Source of the DNA: Sulfuricella sp.
GTDB taxonomy: Bacteria; Pseudomonadota; Gammaproteobacteria; Burkholderiales; Sulfuricellaceae
DNA length: 64,000 nt
NCBI GenBank assembly: GCA_041651995.1
Contig: JBAZID010000001.1
Location: forward strand, 372,001-436,000
Reading direction: 5' to 3'
The translations under genes were made by a program, and so were the position numbers. Each line of letters starts with the position of its first letter. The first letter of the stretch is position 1. Below are positions 15,569-24,568 of this stretch, in pieces. The notes beneath the pieces were generated by a model. The model did no database searches. It saw nothing but the letters and a program-made list of their open reading frames with translations, and had not been told where the DNA came from.

Positions 15569-16771
15569 ATGCTGATTCAGGATTTTTTGCCCTTCACTGC
15601 GAGTTCCATCATCGCGCATCGCATGCGCAGCTTTCTCACCGCCCTGGGGATTGCCGTCGGCATCGCGGCCGTCATTCTGCTGACCTCCATCGGCGAAGGC
15701 ATTCACCGCTTTGTGCTTGCCGAATTTACCCAGTTCGGCACCAACCTCATCAACATTGCGCCAGGCAAGTCTTCCACGCGCGGCGGGCCTTCTGCCGGCA
15801 TCATCAGCTCGGTGCGCCCGCTCAGCATCGAGGATGCGGAGGCTTTGCGGCGCGTGCCCCACGTCGAACATGTGGACCCCAGCGCCCAGGGCAATGCCGA
15901 CGTGGAAGCCGGAGGCAAGTCGCGGCGCGTGACGGTGTATGGCGTTGGCCACGAAATGGCGGAAACCTTTCGCATGAAGGTGCAGTCCGGCAATTTTCTG
16001 CCGCCCGACGACCCGCGCGCGGCGCGCGCCTTCGTGGTGCTGGGCGCGAAAGTAAAGCAGGAGCTGTTCGGCGCGGCAAACCCCCTCGGCAGCCGCATTC
16101 GCATCGGCAGCGAACGATATCGCGTGATCGGCGTGATGGAAGCCAAGGGACAGGTGCTGGGCTTCGATCTGGACGATACGGTATATATCCCCGTTTCCCG
16201 CGCGCTGGAATTGTTCAATCGTGCCGGTTTGATGGAAATCCACCTCACCTATCACAGCAATGCGCCGCTGGATGCCGTGGTGGAGGGAATCAACAAAGTT
16301 CTGCTGGCACGCCACGGGCGCGAGGATTTCACCATTACGCCGCAGCAGCAAATGCTCGAAGTCATGGGCTCGGTGCTGGACGTTCTGACTTTTGCGGTAG
16401 GAGCGCTGGGTGGAATTTCCCTGCTGGTGGGCGGCGTCGGCATCCTGACCATCATGACCATGGCCGTCACCGAACGCACCAGCGAAATCGGCCTGCTGCG
16501 CTCCCTGGGCGCGAGACGCGGCCAGATTCTCGCGCTTTTCCTCGCTGAAGCCGCCTTGCTGGCCGCAGCGGGCGGAGCGGCCGGCCTGGTGCTGGGCGTA
16601 GGCCTGGCGCAATTGCTGCACGTGACATTTTCCGCCCTGCCCGTGCATACGCCCTGGTCCTACGTCCTGCTGGCCGAAGCGGTTGCGGTCATAATCGGCC
16701 TGCTGGCCGGGGTGATACCAGCGCGTCGCGCCGCCATGCTGGACCCGGTGGAAGCGCTGCGCTCCGAATGA
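15569..16771 (+). CDS. FtsX/MacB-type ABC permease (second of a pair)
   Basis: A 400-residue permease of the same layout as the preceding gene: helix at about 20-42, MacB_PCD periplasmic domain with VVLGAKVKQELFG, and three C-terminal helices with the coupling loop TERTSEIGLLRSLGARRGQI. It starts 12 bases after the first permease stop, with AGGAAG in front of the ATG. Two half-size permeases plus a separate ATPase replace the single MacB polypeptide of E. coli. The operon appears to end here; the following gap holds an inverted repeat. Confidence 0.9.
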   Translation: MLIQDFLPFTASSIIAHRMRSFLTALGIAVGIAAVILLTSIGEGIHRFVLAEFTQFGTNLINIAPGKSSTRGGPSAGIISSVRPLSIEDAEALRRVPHVEHVDPSAQGNADVEAGGKSRRVTVYGVGHEMAETFRMKVQSGNFLPPDDPRAARAFVVLGAKVKQELFGAANPLGSRIRIGSERYRVIGVMEAKGQVLGFDLDDTVYIPVSRALELFNRAGLMEIHLTYHSNAPLDAVVEGINKVLLARHGREDFTITPQQQMLEVMGSVLDVLTFAVGALGGISLLVGGVGILTIMTMAVTERTSEIGLLRSLGARRGQILALFLAEAALLAAAGGAAGLVLGVGLAQLLHVTFSALPVHTPWSYVLLAEAVAVIIGLLAGVIPARRAAMLDPVEALRSE

Positions 16772-16786
16772 ACTTGAAAAAGCAGT

Positions 16787-16916
16787 AACCACGGAGGGCA
16801 CGGAGAACACGGAGCAAGAGCAATAGATTGCATGAGATTTGGCATTCATCCGTTGGGTAAGGCCATGGTTTTTTCGCAAACAGCCTTGCTCTGTGCTCTC
16901 CGTGCCCTCCGTGGTT
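16787..16916. repeat. Inverted repeat of the ACGGAG intergenic family
   Basis: Arms at 16787-16818 and 16885-16916 (AACCACGGAGGGCACGGAG and onward) are reverse complements with 2 mismatches in 32. The inner 66 bases encode nothing recognisable. A related stretch with a CACGGGGCTCACGGGG core lies at 56022-56093. It is a mobile or structural intergenic repeat and may end the exporter transcript. Confidence 0.75.
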
Positions 16917-16976
16917 GTAGAGCTGATGTTTTCAGGGTAATTATCACGCTTGTTTTCAGCAAATCAGGGAGTCTGC

Positions 16977-18164
16977 ATGTCTGACCTATTTTCCATCGCC
17001 CGTCTGCCGCGCATCGAGTTTGGCGCCGGCAGCATCATGAAACTGCCTGCCCTGCTGGCCAGGTACGGCAAGCGGGTGTTGCTGGTGACCGGCGGCGCTT
17101 CTTTCTGCGCCACGCCCCAGTGGGCGGCATTGAGTGCGGTGCTGCGGGAGCAGGGGTTTGCCTGGGAAATTTTCAGGGTCGTCGGCGAGCCCTCTCCCCA
17201 GCTGGTGGACGATGGGGTAGCCGCCTTGCGAGGCAGCCGGTTTGACGTGGTACTGGGGATTGGCGGAGGCAGCGTGCTGGATGCGGCCAAGGCCATAGCC
17301 GGCCTGCTCGGGCCGGGCAATTCGGTGATGAACCACCTTGAAGGCGTGGGCCCGGAACTACCCTTTCACGGCCCGTCCACGCCCTTTATCGCGGTGCCCA
17401 CCACGGCGGGCACCGGCTCGGAGGCCACCAGGAACGCGGTGCTTTCCACGCATGGCCCGGATGGCTTCAAGAAATCCTTCCGCGACGAACAGCTGGTGCC
17501 GGAGTATGCGGTGGTTGACCCGGACCTGCTCGCCTCCTGTCCGGCCCACCTGATCGCCGCCAATGGCATGGATGCCTTCACCCAGCTGCTGGAGTCCTGG
17601 GTTTCCAGCAAGGCCAACCCGTTTACCGATGCGCTCGCGTGGTCCGGCATGGAGGCTGTGCGCGACGGGCTGCTGGCCTGGTATGAGGGCGGGGCAGGGG
17701 CTGCGGCGGGACGCGAAAAAATGGCTTATGCCGCACTGCTTTCCGGCATCACCCTGGCCCAGACCGGGCTGGGCTCGGTGCACGGGCTGGCTGCCCCGCT
17801 GGGCGCATTTTTCCCCATTCCCCACGGCGTGGCCTGCGGCACCCTGCTTGAAGCGGCAACGCGCGTAAATATCGAAGTCATGGAAGCTCGCGAACCAGCC
17901 AATCCGGCGCTGGTGAAATATGCCCGTGCCGGGCGCCTGCTGCACGGCATGGCCCATATGGACGATGCCGGGGCGCGCAGGTTTCTGCTGCAGGCCCTGG
18001 CTGAGTGGACCGGGCGCATGCACTTGCCGCGCCTGGGCAAATTTGGCGTGACCGAAACCGATGTAGCGCACATCGTCACCAACAGCCGTGGCAGCAGCAT
18101 GAAGACCAATCCCGTTGTCCTATCTGATCCGGAAATAGCCAATATCCTGCATGCGCGCCTATAA
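16977..18164 (+). CDS. Iron-containing alcohol dehydrogenase
   Basis: A 395-residue group III (Fe-type) alcohol dehydrogenase. The nucleotide site GGGSVLDAAKAIA (about residues 93-105) and the TTAGTGSEAT motif are intact. The metal ligands expected of the family are visible: Asp and His in DLLASCPAHLIAANGMDAFTQ, His in GSVHGLAAPLGAF and His in IPHGVACG. Substrate cannot be read from sequence; small aldehydes or alcohols, or butanol-dehydrogenase-like activity, are possible. ATG at 16977 is preceded by AGGGAG; an upstream alternative has no RBS. The gene is followed after 30 bases by the cyclase gene on the same strand. Confidence 0.9.
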   Translation: MSDLFSIARLPRIEFGAGSIMKLPALLARYGKRVLLVTGGASFCATPQWAALSAVLREQGFAWEIFRVVGEPSPQLVDDGVAALRGSRFDVVLGIGGGSVLDAAKAIAGLLGPGNSVMNHLEGVGPELPFHGPSTPFIAVPTTAGTGSEATRNAVLSTHGPDGFKKSFRDEQLVPEYAVVDPDLLASCPAHLIAANGMDAFTQLLESWVSSKANPFTDALAWSGMEAVRDGLLAWYEGGAGAAAGREKMAYAALLSGITLAQTGLGSVHGLAAPLGAFFPIPHGVACGTLLEAATRVNIEVMEAREPANPALVKYARAGRLLHGMAHMDDAGARRFLLQALAEWTGRMHLPRLGKFGVTETDVAHIVTNSRGSSMKTNPVVLSDPEIANILHARL

Positions 18165-18194
18165 TTCAGGGCTCACTTGCTGAAGCCCCCCTCC

Positions 18195-19103
18195 ATGCAG
18201 ACTTCCTTGCCCGCCAACACTGCCGAGTTGTTAAACGCCTTGCGCGAACTCGACGCAGGCATCCACAAGCACTCCTCCTGGCTCAAGGCCTTGCATCGTT
18301 CCCTGGTCTGCAACAGCGCATCCAACAGGGAAGACACGTTGGCTGACGCCCATTGCCGTTGCCAGTTTGGGCTATGGTATTACGGCCAGCCTCATCCCGA
18401 ACTTCAGGAAGAGGGCGGTTTCGAGACAATCGGTACGCTGCATCAATCCGTTCACGACCATGCCCGCGCGCTTCTGCTCAAGAGCCGGGATGGCCAGATG
18501 ATTTCGCCCGACGAATACAATCAGTTCATGGATGCGGCGCTTCAGTTCAAGTTTGAAGTGGGCAAACTTCAGGCAAACATCATTAACCAGGTTTGTGTGG
18601 TGGACCACCTGACAGGCGTGTGGAACCGCAGCAGCATGCAGCACAAGCTCGAGGAAGAGCACGAGCGCATGAAGCGCAACGATCAGTCATGCTGCATATG
18701 CATGATGGATCTGGATAACTTCAAACAGGTTAATGACGCCTACGGCCACCCGGCAGGGGATATGGTATTGCAGGCTGCGACCCAGCTCCTGAATAACGGA
18801 TTGCGGAAATACGACTCGGTCTTCCGCTATGGGGGTGAGGAGTTTCTGTTGTGTCTTCCCAGCACCACGATAGAAGACGCACAGGCCCTGATGGAGCGCT
18901 TGCGCAGTGAACTGGCGGCGCTTCCGATCAAACTGAAGGGCAAGGGTACGCTCCATGTCAGCGCTTCGTTTGGCCTCGCCACGATGAATCCGGATGAAAA
19001 TATTGCCAGCACGATCGAGCACGCCGACCACGCCCTGTTATGCGCCAAAGCCAATGGCCGTAACCTGGTATGTATCTGGAATATGGAACCCGAAGCCCCC
19101 TGA
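18195..19103 (+). CDS. Diguanylate cyclase with zinc-sensing CZB domain (DgcZ-like)
   Basis: A 302-residue protein. The N-terminal about 130 residues look like a chemoreceptor zinc-binding (CZB) domain: a first His in HKHSSWLKALHR, the CxxGxWY-like HCRCQFGLWYYG, then HQSVHDHA, which together give the His3Cys zinc pattern. The C-terminal half is a GGDEF cyclase with RYGGEEFLL (the GGEEF form is active in the family) and DNFKQVNDAYGH for magnesium and substrate binding. E. coli DgcZ has the same order and size (296 residues), and zinc inhibits it. So this enzyme probably makes c-di-GMP in a zinc-controlled way. ATG at 18195 is preferred to a TTG at 18177. Confidence 0.85.
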   Translation: MQTSLPANTAELLNALRELDAGIHKHSSWLKALHRSLVCNSASNREDTLADAHCRCQFGLWYYGQPHPELQEEGGFETIGTLHQSVHDHARALLLKSRDGQMISPDEYNQFMDAALQFKFEVGKLQANIINQVCVVDHLTGVWNRSSMQHKLEEEHERMKRNDQSCCICMMDLDNFKQVNDAYGHPAGDMVLQAATQLLNNGLRKYDSVFRYGGEEFLLCLPSTTIEDAQALMERLRSELAALPIKLKGKGTLHVSASFGLATMNPDENIASTIEHADHALLCAKANGRNLVCIWNMEPEAP

Positions 19104-19159
19104 AAACAAACCCTCCCGGTGTCAGGAAAGCCGGAACGCGCTGCCCGGTTCTCTGGTGT

Positions 19160-19948
19160 TCAGATCAATAAACGCTTTTCGCTGTGGACATTGAGGCTGC
19201 GCAGGGCAGTGACGAAGTCGGGGAACTCCAGGCCATATTCCTCCTCCAGACTTTTGGCCCTCTCCCTGAGCTCCTGCCAGCGCGGATTGCCCGGGCTGCG
19301 CTTGAACCCGAACACGATGATATTGCTCATTCTTCCGGTAGGCATCGAGAGCGCCAGGCCGTCGAAGCTGGCTTCGATGCGCTTGAAGTACACATCAAAC
19401 AGCTTGTCGCTACCCCACAGGTTCACCACCAGTACCCCGTCCGGCGTCAGTGCTGCCGCGCAATCGTCAAAAAAGCGCTGGCTCGCCAGTGCTTCCACCA
19501 GGCTGCGGTCGTCATAGCCATCGACCATCAGCACGTCGCAGCCGGCAGGGTGATTGCGCACGTAATCCTCGCCGTCGCCAATATCGATCTGTAGACGCTC
19601 GTCCGCTTCCGGCACAAAGAAATGGTTGCGTGCCGCCGTCACTACCTGGGGACTGATTTCCACCACGCGGGTCTGGACCGCGGGCAGCTTGTGATACACG
19701 AACTTGGCCACCGAGCCGCCACCCAGACCGATCATCAGGATATTGCGGGGCTCGGGATGGAACAGCAGAAAGCCCATCATGGCCCGGGTATAGGCCAGCT
19801 CCAGCCCGTTTGGCGCATTGACGCGCATTGCGCTCTGCACCGTGACGCCGCCCAGATGCAGATAGCGCACGCCGTCGCGCTCGCTCACATCGACCGCGCC
19901 CGGCTCGTCCGCCCCCTTGCGGGCGCGCCATTTGGAAAGAAATCCCAC
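19160..19948 (-). CDS. Spermidine synthase-like SAM-binding protein
   Basis: A 262-residue protein with the spermidine-synthase fold. The nucleotide site is ILMIGLGGGSVAKFVYHKLP (motif I), followed by TRVVEISPQVVTAA and IDIGDGEDYVRNHPAGCDVLMVDGYDD. The N-terminal beta domain normally present in true spermidine synthases is reduced, and the gatekeeping aminopropyl-donor motif is not clearly complete, so it may be a methyltransferase-like relative. It is the last gene of a five-gene minus-strand operon (start 2 bases after the previous stop). Its role with four exported proteins is unclear; it could be a passenger gene sharing the transcript. Confidence 0.72.
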   Translation of the reverse strand: MGFLSKWRARKGADEPGAVDVSERDGVRYLHLGGVTVQSAMRVNAPNGLELAYTRAMMGFLLFHPEPRNILMIGLGGGSVAKFVYHKLPAVQTRVVEISPQVVTAARNHFFVPEADERLQIDIGDGEDYVRNHPAGCDVLMVDGYDDRSLVEALASQRFFDDCAAALTPDGVLVVNLWGSDKLFDVYFKRIEASFDGLALSMPTGRMSNIIVFGFKRSPGNPRWQELRERAKSLEEEYGLEFPDFVTALRSLNVHSEKRLLI

Positions 19949-19950
19949 GC

Positions 19951-20820
19951 TTACTGGACAGCGATGCTTCTGGTCAGCATGCTGGGAGGACGATTGCTGC
20001 CGGGGTTGTTGTCGAGGTAACGCACGCTCAGCATGGTCGGCACGGTAATGATCTGCAGAACCTGATCAGCGAAATTGTTGCTGGGCGATTTTTGCATCGA
20101 GACTGGCCCGTTGTAGATGAAGTAGCCGGGGCTGGCCGCCGTCAACGTGACATTTATGCGGTCACCCTGCGCGCTCGCAATTTCCACGGTCAGCGTATTC
20201 TGGCCGGCAAGATCAGGGTCGGTCACCGCAATTTGCACTGGAATAAATCCTGGCGCAGCCAAGGCGGTCGGGATGGTTGCCCCCGGAATCATGGCCGGCC
20301 CAAAAGTAAGCTGCCCCAGCACACCGCTCTGGCTGGAGAAGGGGTTATCGCCCGAAACCGCCGCCATGCGCCAGCCTTCCTTGCCGCGATGCATCAGGAA
20401 CATGCTGCGCCCGCTGAAGATGCCCGGCTGAAAACTGGTGACGGAGAGAAAACGCTTCTCCCAGCTGGTCTGGATCACCGCGACATCCGGCCCCGCCACC
20501 ACCTGGGTATCGAACAGGTGCAGACGGATCTGCTTGAACGCATTGCCGTCCTGGATGATGCCGTCGATCAGGCGCTGATAGCCGATCATGGCAGGGTCCA
20601 GCCGGGTGCGAATCAGGTTGACGTTACCCATCTCGTAGGCGCGGATAACTTCGTCCAGTGCAAGCTGCGCCTTCTGTGCCTCGGCCAGATCGGCGACCGG
20701 CTTTACGACAGCAGGCTTTGGCTCGCTCGCAATCTCCTCCGCCGCCGATACGCTTTGAATAAAACCGGCACCCGCCAGCAACAGCAAACCCAGACCACTC
20801 GCCAGCAATTTTTTTCTCAT
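19951..20820 (-). CDS. Exported protein with NTF2-like region, unknown function
   Basis: A 289-residue exported protein. The ATG at 20820 gives a textbook signal peptide (MRKKLLASGLGLLLLAGAG, cleavage near VSA-AEE) and has GGGAG 8 bases upstream; an ATG at 20844 that overlaps the barrel gene by 4 bases would add 8 residues. Residues about 50-170 read as an NTF2/SnoaL-like fold: an acidic helix YEMGNVNLIRTRLDPAMIGY, then strands VAVIQTSWEKRF and SMFLMHRGKEGWRMAAVSGDNPF. The last 110 residues form a beta-sandwich-like domain (VQIAVTDPDLAGQNTLTVEI). I do not recognise the family. Its place in the operon suggests a periplasmic partner of the barrel protein. Confidence 0.7.
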   Translation of the reverse strand: MRKKLLASGLGLLLLAGAGFIQSVSAAEEIASEPKPAVVKPVADLAEAQKAQLALDEVIRAYEMGNVNLIRTRLDPAMIGYQRLIDGIIQDGNAFKQIRLHLFDTQVVAGPDVAVIQTSWEKRFLSVTSFQPGIFSGRSMFLMHRGKEGWRMAAVSGDNPFSSQSGVLGQLTFGPAMIPGATIPTALAAPGFIPVQIAVTDPDLAGQNTLTVEIASAQGDRINVTLTAASPGYFIYNGPVSMQKSPSNNFADQVLQIITVPTMLSVRYLDNNPGSNRPPSMLTRSIAVQ

Positions 20821-20840
20821 GGATAGACTCCCTTCCCGGT

Positions 20841-22586
20841 TCATAGCATGTAGACCAGCTGCAAGCCGACCGTCCTGTCGTTATAGGTGGCAGCCGTGCT
20901 GCCGCCATTGCGGTTGCTTCTGAGATAGAACCGCAGTGAATTCTGACCCTTGAACGGATAGGCTGCATCGACCTGATAGGTTCTCATGCGCAAATCCGGC
21001 CCGCCCGTGGTCTGCGTTGTCGTCCCGTCCGACAGGCTGGCATTCAGCGAGCCCCAGCCGCTACGCTGGGCTGACACGCCCAGACCGAATATGGTGGAAC
21101 GGGTACTGCCCCCGCTATCGAGGCGCTGCTCCTGCATTGAAGCCGTAAGGTTCGTACCCAGCATCCACATGCCGCCGGCCACACCGGAATCATCGCTCCA
21201 GTTTCTGCCCACCGTTCCCACCCAGCCGGTGGCCTGGGCATTCGCGCCGGGCGCCGCATTGCTGCTGACATTTTGCTCGTTATATCCGAGGCTGCCATTC
21301 CAGACTTGCCCATAGTAAAACAGCGAAACGCCATTGCCTTTATTTTCGGTGCTGGCGCCATTATTGGCGCTTTCGCCCCTGGATTCGGAGTGGTTCAGCA
21401 TCATGCCCCAGCCCGGCCAGTCCTGGCCGAAGTTGATGAATGCACCCGCCAGCAGCGCATCGGTTTTTTGCGCATTGATGGTATTCATGGCGCCTTCATT
21501 GACCGAATGGCGGGCATCGGCGGTAAACGTCACCCACTGCGCGGCGGACCAGTCACCCGCGACATAAGTTTCCTGGACGCCCGGAGCCGCCATGCCTGAA
21601 AGGGAACTATAGTACCTGCCGATATTGTGATGGCCCGCACGCAAACCCACGCTTTCCACCCGCCAGTTGGCATCGACAATGAAAGCATTGTCATCGTGTT
21701 CCTGCTGCCCCTCTTCCTGCCAGCGGCTCACACCGGCTTCGCCCTGCACGCCGAGCTGCCCCTGCTGGTAGGCAAAGCCGGCCGTGGTGGTGCGCGCGGA
21801 TGCGGGTGCAAGCAGCGACATGCCCTGCCCCAGGCTGCCGGTGTCGTCGGAATAACCCTGAGTGGTCACGTAACCGCGCCAGGTCTCGCCGAACGCGGTT
21901 TCAGCCTTGCCCGCATAAACATTGCGCAAAAACTGGGTGCGCGGCACCGTGTTGGTCAGCGCCTCCCAGCTTTGCGCCAGCACCCCGGCGCTGGCGGAGA
22001 ACATGGATGACTGTCCGAACATCTTCTGCCCCCCGATACCGCGCAGGCCAAGGCTGGTGCCCAGCTGGGAATAGCTCGCCACCACGTCGCCCAGCGTGAC
22101 CTGATAATCCTTCCCCGCACGGCCCATCAGCAGGCTGTTGATCTGGGTGGGATGGGATGAGAGCACGGAACGGTCATCGGTATTGGTCAGGGAAAGCTGC
22201 AGGTAACTCAGATCGCCATCGGCGGCGGTCCCGCGCAGATCGCCTTGCACTTCCGCCTTGTAGTAGCTGCCACCCCTGGTGGGCGTCAAGGTGTTGCCGC
22301 CGGAAGAGCTGTTCACATACTTGTCCAGCGTGATCCCGCCATGCCATTCGATGGTGGTGCCGCCATCCGCCTGCTGCACCAGGTCCGGCGTCTGGCCGCC
22401 AGTGCCCTGCTGCCAGGCCTGCAACGCCTCGCTGTTACCCGCCAGGACGGCGGTATTGCCCAGATCAGCCGCGGCCGCCGTGCCGCACCCCGCCGCCAGC
22501 GCCAGCAACAAGCCACGCTGGAAACCCTTTCCCTTGCTACCTCGCCTGAATGTCATGATCCCGTGCCTTTTTTCAAACTTGTTCAT
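20841..22586 (-). CDS. Outer-membrane beta-barrel-like protein, unknown family
   Basis: A 581-residue exported protein. After a signal sequence (GLLLALAAGCGTAAAA) the mature chain consists of alternating amphipathic strands of about 10 residues with turns rich in Gly, Asn, Ser and Asp, for example YYKAEVQGDLRG, LRAGHHNIGRYYSS, VSLFYYGQVWNGSLGYNEQN and SLRFYLRSNRNGG. It ends in a hydrophobic VGLQLVYML strand, as barrel proteins do, though the last residue is Leu and not Phe. Sixteen or more strands seem possible. No TonB box or POTRA domain is seen. Start overlaps the upstream stop by ATGA; a second ATG at 22556 is an alternative. It would offer an outer-membrane pore or surface anchor for the operon. 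Confidence 0.72.
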   Translation of the reverse strand: MNKFEKRHGIMTFRRGSKGKGFQRGLLLALAAGCGTAAAADLGNTAVLAGNSEALQAWQQGTGGQTPDLVQQADGGTTIEWHGGITLDKYVNSSSGGNTLTPTRGGSYYKAEVQGDLRGTAADGDLSYLQLSLTNTDDRSVLSSHPTQINSLLMGRAGKDYQVTLGDVVASYSQLGTSLGLRGIGGQKMFGQSSMFSASAGVLAQSWEALTNTVPRTQFLRNVYAGKAETAFGETWRGYVTTQGYSDDTGSLGQGMSLLAPASARTTTAGFAYQQGQLGVQGEAGVSRWQEEGQQEHDDNAFIVDANWRVESVGLRAGHHNIGRYYSSLSGMAAPGVQETYVAGDWSAAQWVTFTADARHSVNEGAMNTINAQKTDALLAGAFINFGQDWPGWGMMLNHSESRGESANNGASTENKGNGVSLFYYGQVWNGSLGYNEQNVSSNAAPGANAQATGWVGTVGRNWSDDSGVAGGMWMLGTNLTASMQEQRLDSGGSTRSTIFGLGVSAQRSGWGSLNASLSDGTTTQTTGGPDLRMRTYQVDAAYPFKGQNSLRFYLRSNRNGGSTAATYNDRTVGLQLVYML

Positions 22587-24556
22587 GGCTGTGTAATTTC
22601 AGCCGCCTCCGAAGGTTTCCCCTGGACGCCGTTGGCTGCCTGGTAAACCGCCCGGTATTCGCTCCGGCCGCGCGGCAGGTTGGCATGGGTTGCCTCCCCG
22701 CCCTCCGCCACCGGCCCGGCCAGAACGATCCAGGCATCGGCAGCCGCTGTCTTGAATTGTATCACCACCTCCAGGCCAGCCGGGGGGGCGGCGAAGCGTA
22801 CCAGTGCATGGGGGAAGGGTTCGGATACCCGCGTCACTTCCGGCTTGCGGGCCGGCGGGATTTCCGCATTGCCCACCCGCACCGCCACCGCGCTGCCCGG
22901 ATCGCTGCGGTTGCCGCTCTTGTCCAGCGCCACCAGCTGATACCAGTAGACTTTTCCGGCCTCGACCAGCGTGTCCTCGAAGCTGCGCGCCTTGCGCGGC
23001 AAGGGATCGCCCAGCACCAGGGCGGGCTCGCGCGGCGCAAGGGCGCGCAGCACCAGAAACTGCTCCGTATCCTCTTCACGCCCCGCCGGGGCAAAGCCCA
23101 GCGTCACCTTGCCGTTGCTGCCATCAACCGAGGTAATGTGGGGCGCAGGAGGCGGCACCGTGTCAGGCAGGGCCGCGCTCACATCCCGGCCGGGGCGGCT
23201 TTCCTGATTGTCGTAGCCGACCGCGACGATGCGGTAACGGAACTCCCCGCTTCTGCCCGGACCGTAATAGTCATCGTAGAACGGCTCGGGGCGCACCAGG
23301 CCATTGAGGCGCAGCCACTGGTCCTCGCCCTCGCCGCGCCGCTCGATGAAATAGCCGGCCACCGCCGCACTGACCGGCTCCCAGGCCAGATGCACGCGAG
23401 TGCGTCCCACCTCCGCCTTCAGCCCGGAAACGGCTGGCGGCGCCTGGCGCCCGGCGGTCTGCACCATCACCACGCGCGAAGGGTTTCCCAGATCGCCGCG
23501 CGGCCCCATGGCGCGCATGCGGTAGTAGTAGGCCGTGCCGGGGCGCAGGTTGCGGTCGGTGTGGCGCGCGACGTCGGCGCGCAATCCCTGGGGCGTCAGG
23601 GTTTCATAGGGACCATCGTGAAGATAGGCGCGCTCGATCACATATCCCGCGGTATGGGGGTTGCCGCTGCCTTTCCAGCGCAGGGTGACCTCGTCCCGGT
23701 CGGCTGCGGCATTGAATTCGAATGGCGGCTCAAGCGCCCTGAAATCGGCGGCAAACAGCTTGACGCTGGCCGGCTCGCTCCTGCGGCCGAGCGCATCCAC
23801 GGCAAAAACACGATAAGTCAGCTCGTTCTCGAGCGGCGCGTTGCGGTCCAGCAGCGCCGGCTGCAACACATTCCAGCGCAGGCCGCGCACCAGCGGCTTA
23901 AGTGTAACAAGTGTCTCATCCCGCTCAACGACATAGGCAATGACCGGCAGATTGCGCTCGGCACGGGCCGGAGACCAGTACAGCGCCACGCCTCCCTCCT
24001 GTGCGGTGGCCTTGAGCTCGACTGGCGCGGCGGCAAGAGGGCTGGCAACCGCGCCATCCACGGGAGAGCTGGTAAAGGAGACATTCCCTGGCTTGCCGTT
24101 GCGCTCCAGGCCAAGCACCCGGTAGGCCCGCTTGCCCGGCGCGGCCTGCGGCAGCACCCAGTTCAAGCCGAGGGCACGCGCATACGGCCAGTCCGCCATG
24201 GCGCGGGCGCCCAGCAGCCCGTAGACCAGATTCACGTCCTCGGGCTTGCTGGCCTTGGCGAGCACATCCTGCAACTGGCGCACGCTTTCGGCATCCTTCT
24301 GCGGCAGGGCGGCAAGCGCTTCCGCCTCGCCGGGAGCAATGCGCTCCGCCAGCACCTGTCCGCTGGCGGCGTCGAGCAGGCGCCAGCCGCCGGCAGGCCA
24401 GCGGCCAACAGGCGGAAACCACCATAGCCTGACCTCGCCCTTGCCGTCGGATGCGGCAAACATGCCGCCCGTCGCATCCTTGGCATCCACCGCCCAGGCC
24501 GGGCCCGCCAGCAGCAGCGCCAGCATGGCCAGCCAGAATGAGAAAATTCGTGCCAT
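22583..24556 (-). CDS. Secreted protein with about five fibronectin type III domains
   Basis: A 657-residue exported protein with signal peptide MARIFSFWLAMLALLLAGPAWA. Residues about 30-170 form a distinct N-terminal region (LWWFPPVGRWPAGGWRL). From about 175 onward there are five tandem fibronectin-III-like units, recognised by the tryptophan in strands such as ALYWSPA, TLRWKGS and HLAWEPV, the GYxIER strands, and YYYRMRA / FRYRIVA / YWYQLVA tyrosine-corner strands ending in SEP, NPS, SRP and SDP. Such domains are binding or spacer modules. It begins 12 bases after the giant gene stop and overlaps the barrel gene. No catalytic domain is seen. Confidence 0.8.
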   Translation of the reverse strand: MARIFSFWLAMLALLLAGPAWAVDAKDATGGMFAASDGKGEVRLWWFPPVGRWPAGGWRLLDAASGQVLAERIAPGEAEALAALPQKDAESVRQLQDVLAKASKPEDVNLVYGLLGARAMADWPYARALGLNWVLPQAAPGKRAYRVLGLERNGKPGNVSFTSSPVDGAVASPLAAAPVELKATAQEGGVALYWSPARAERNLPVIAYVVERDETLVTLKPLVRGLRWNVLQPALLDRNAPLENELTYRVFAVDALGRRSEPASVKLFAADFRALEPPFEFNAAADRDEVTLRWKGSGNPHTAGYVIERAYLHDGPYETLTPQGLRADVARHTDRNLRPGTAYYYRMRAMGPRGDLGNPSRVVMVQTAGRQAPPAVSGLKAEVGRTRVHLAWEPVSAAVAGYFIERRGEGEDQWLRLNGLVRPEPFYDDYYGPGRSGEFRYRIVAVGYDNQESRPGRDVSAALPDTVPPPAPHITSVDGSNGKVTLGFAPAGREEDTEQFLVLRALAPREPALVLGDPLPRKARSFEDTLVEAGKVYWYQLVALDKSGNRSDPGSAVAVRVGNAEIPPARKPEVTRVSEPFPHALVRFAAPPAGLEVVIQFKTAAADAWIVLAGPVAEGGEATHANLPRGRSEYRAVYQAANGVQGKPSEAAEITQP

Positions 24557-24568
24557 CTTTGCTGCCCC

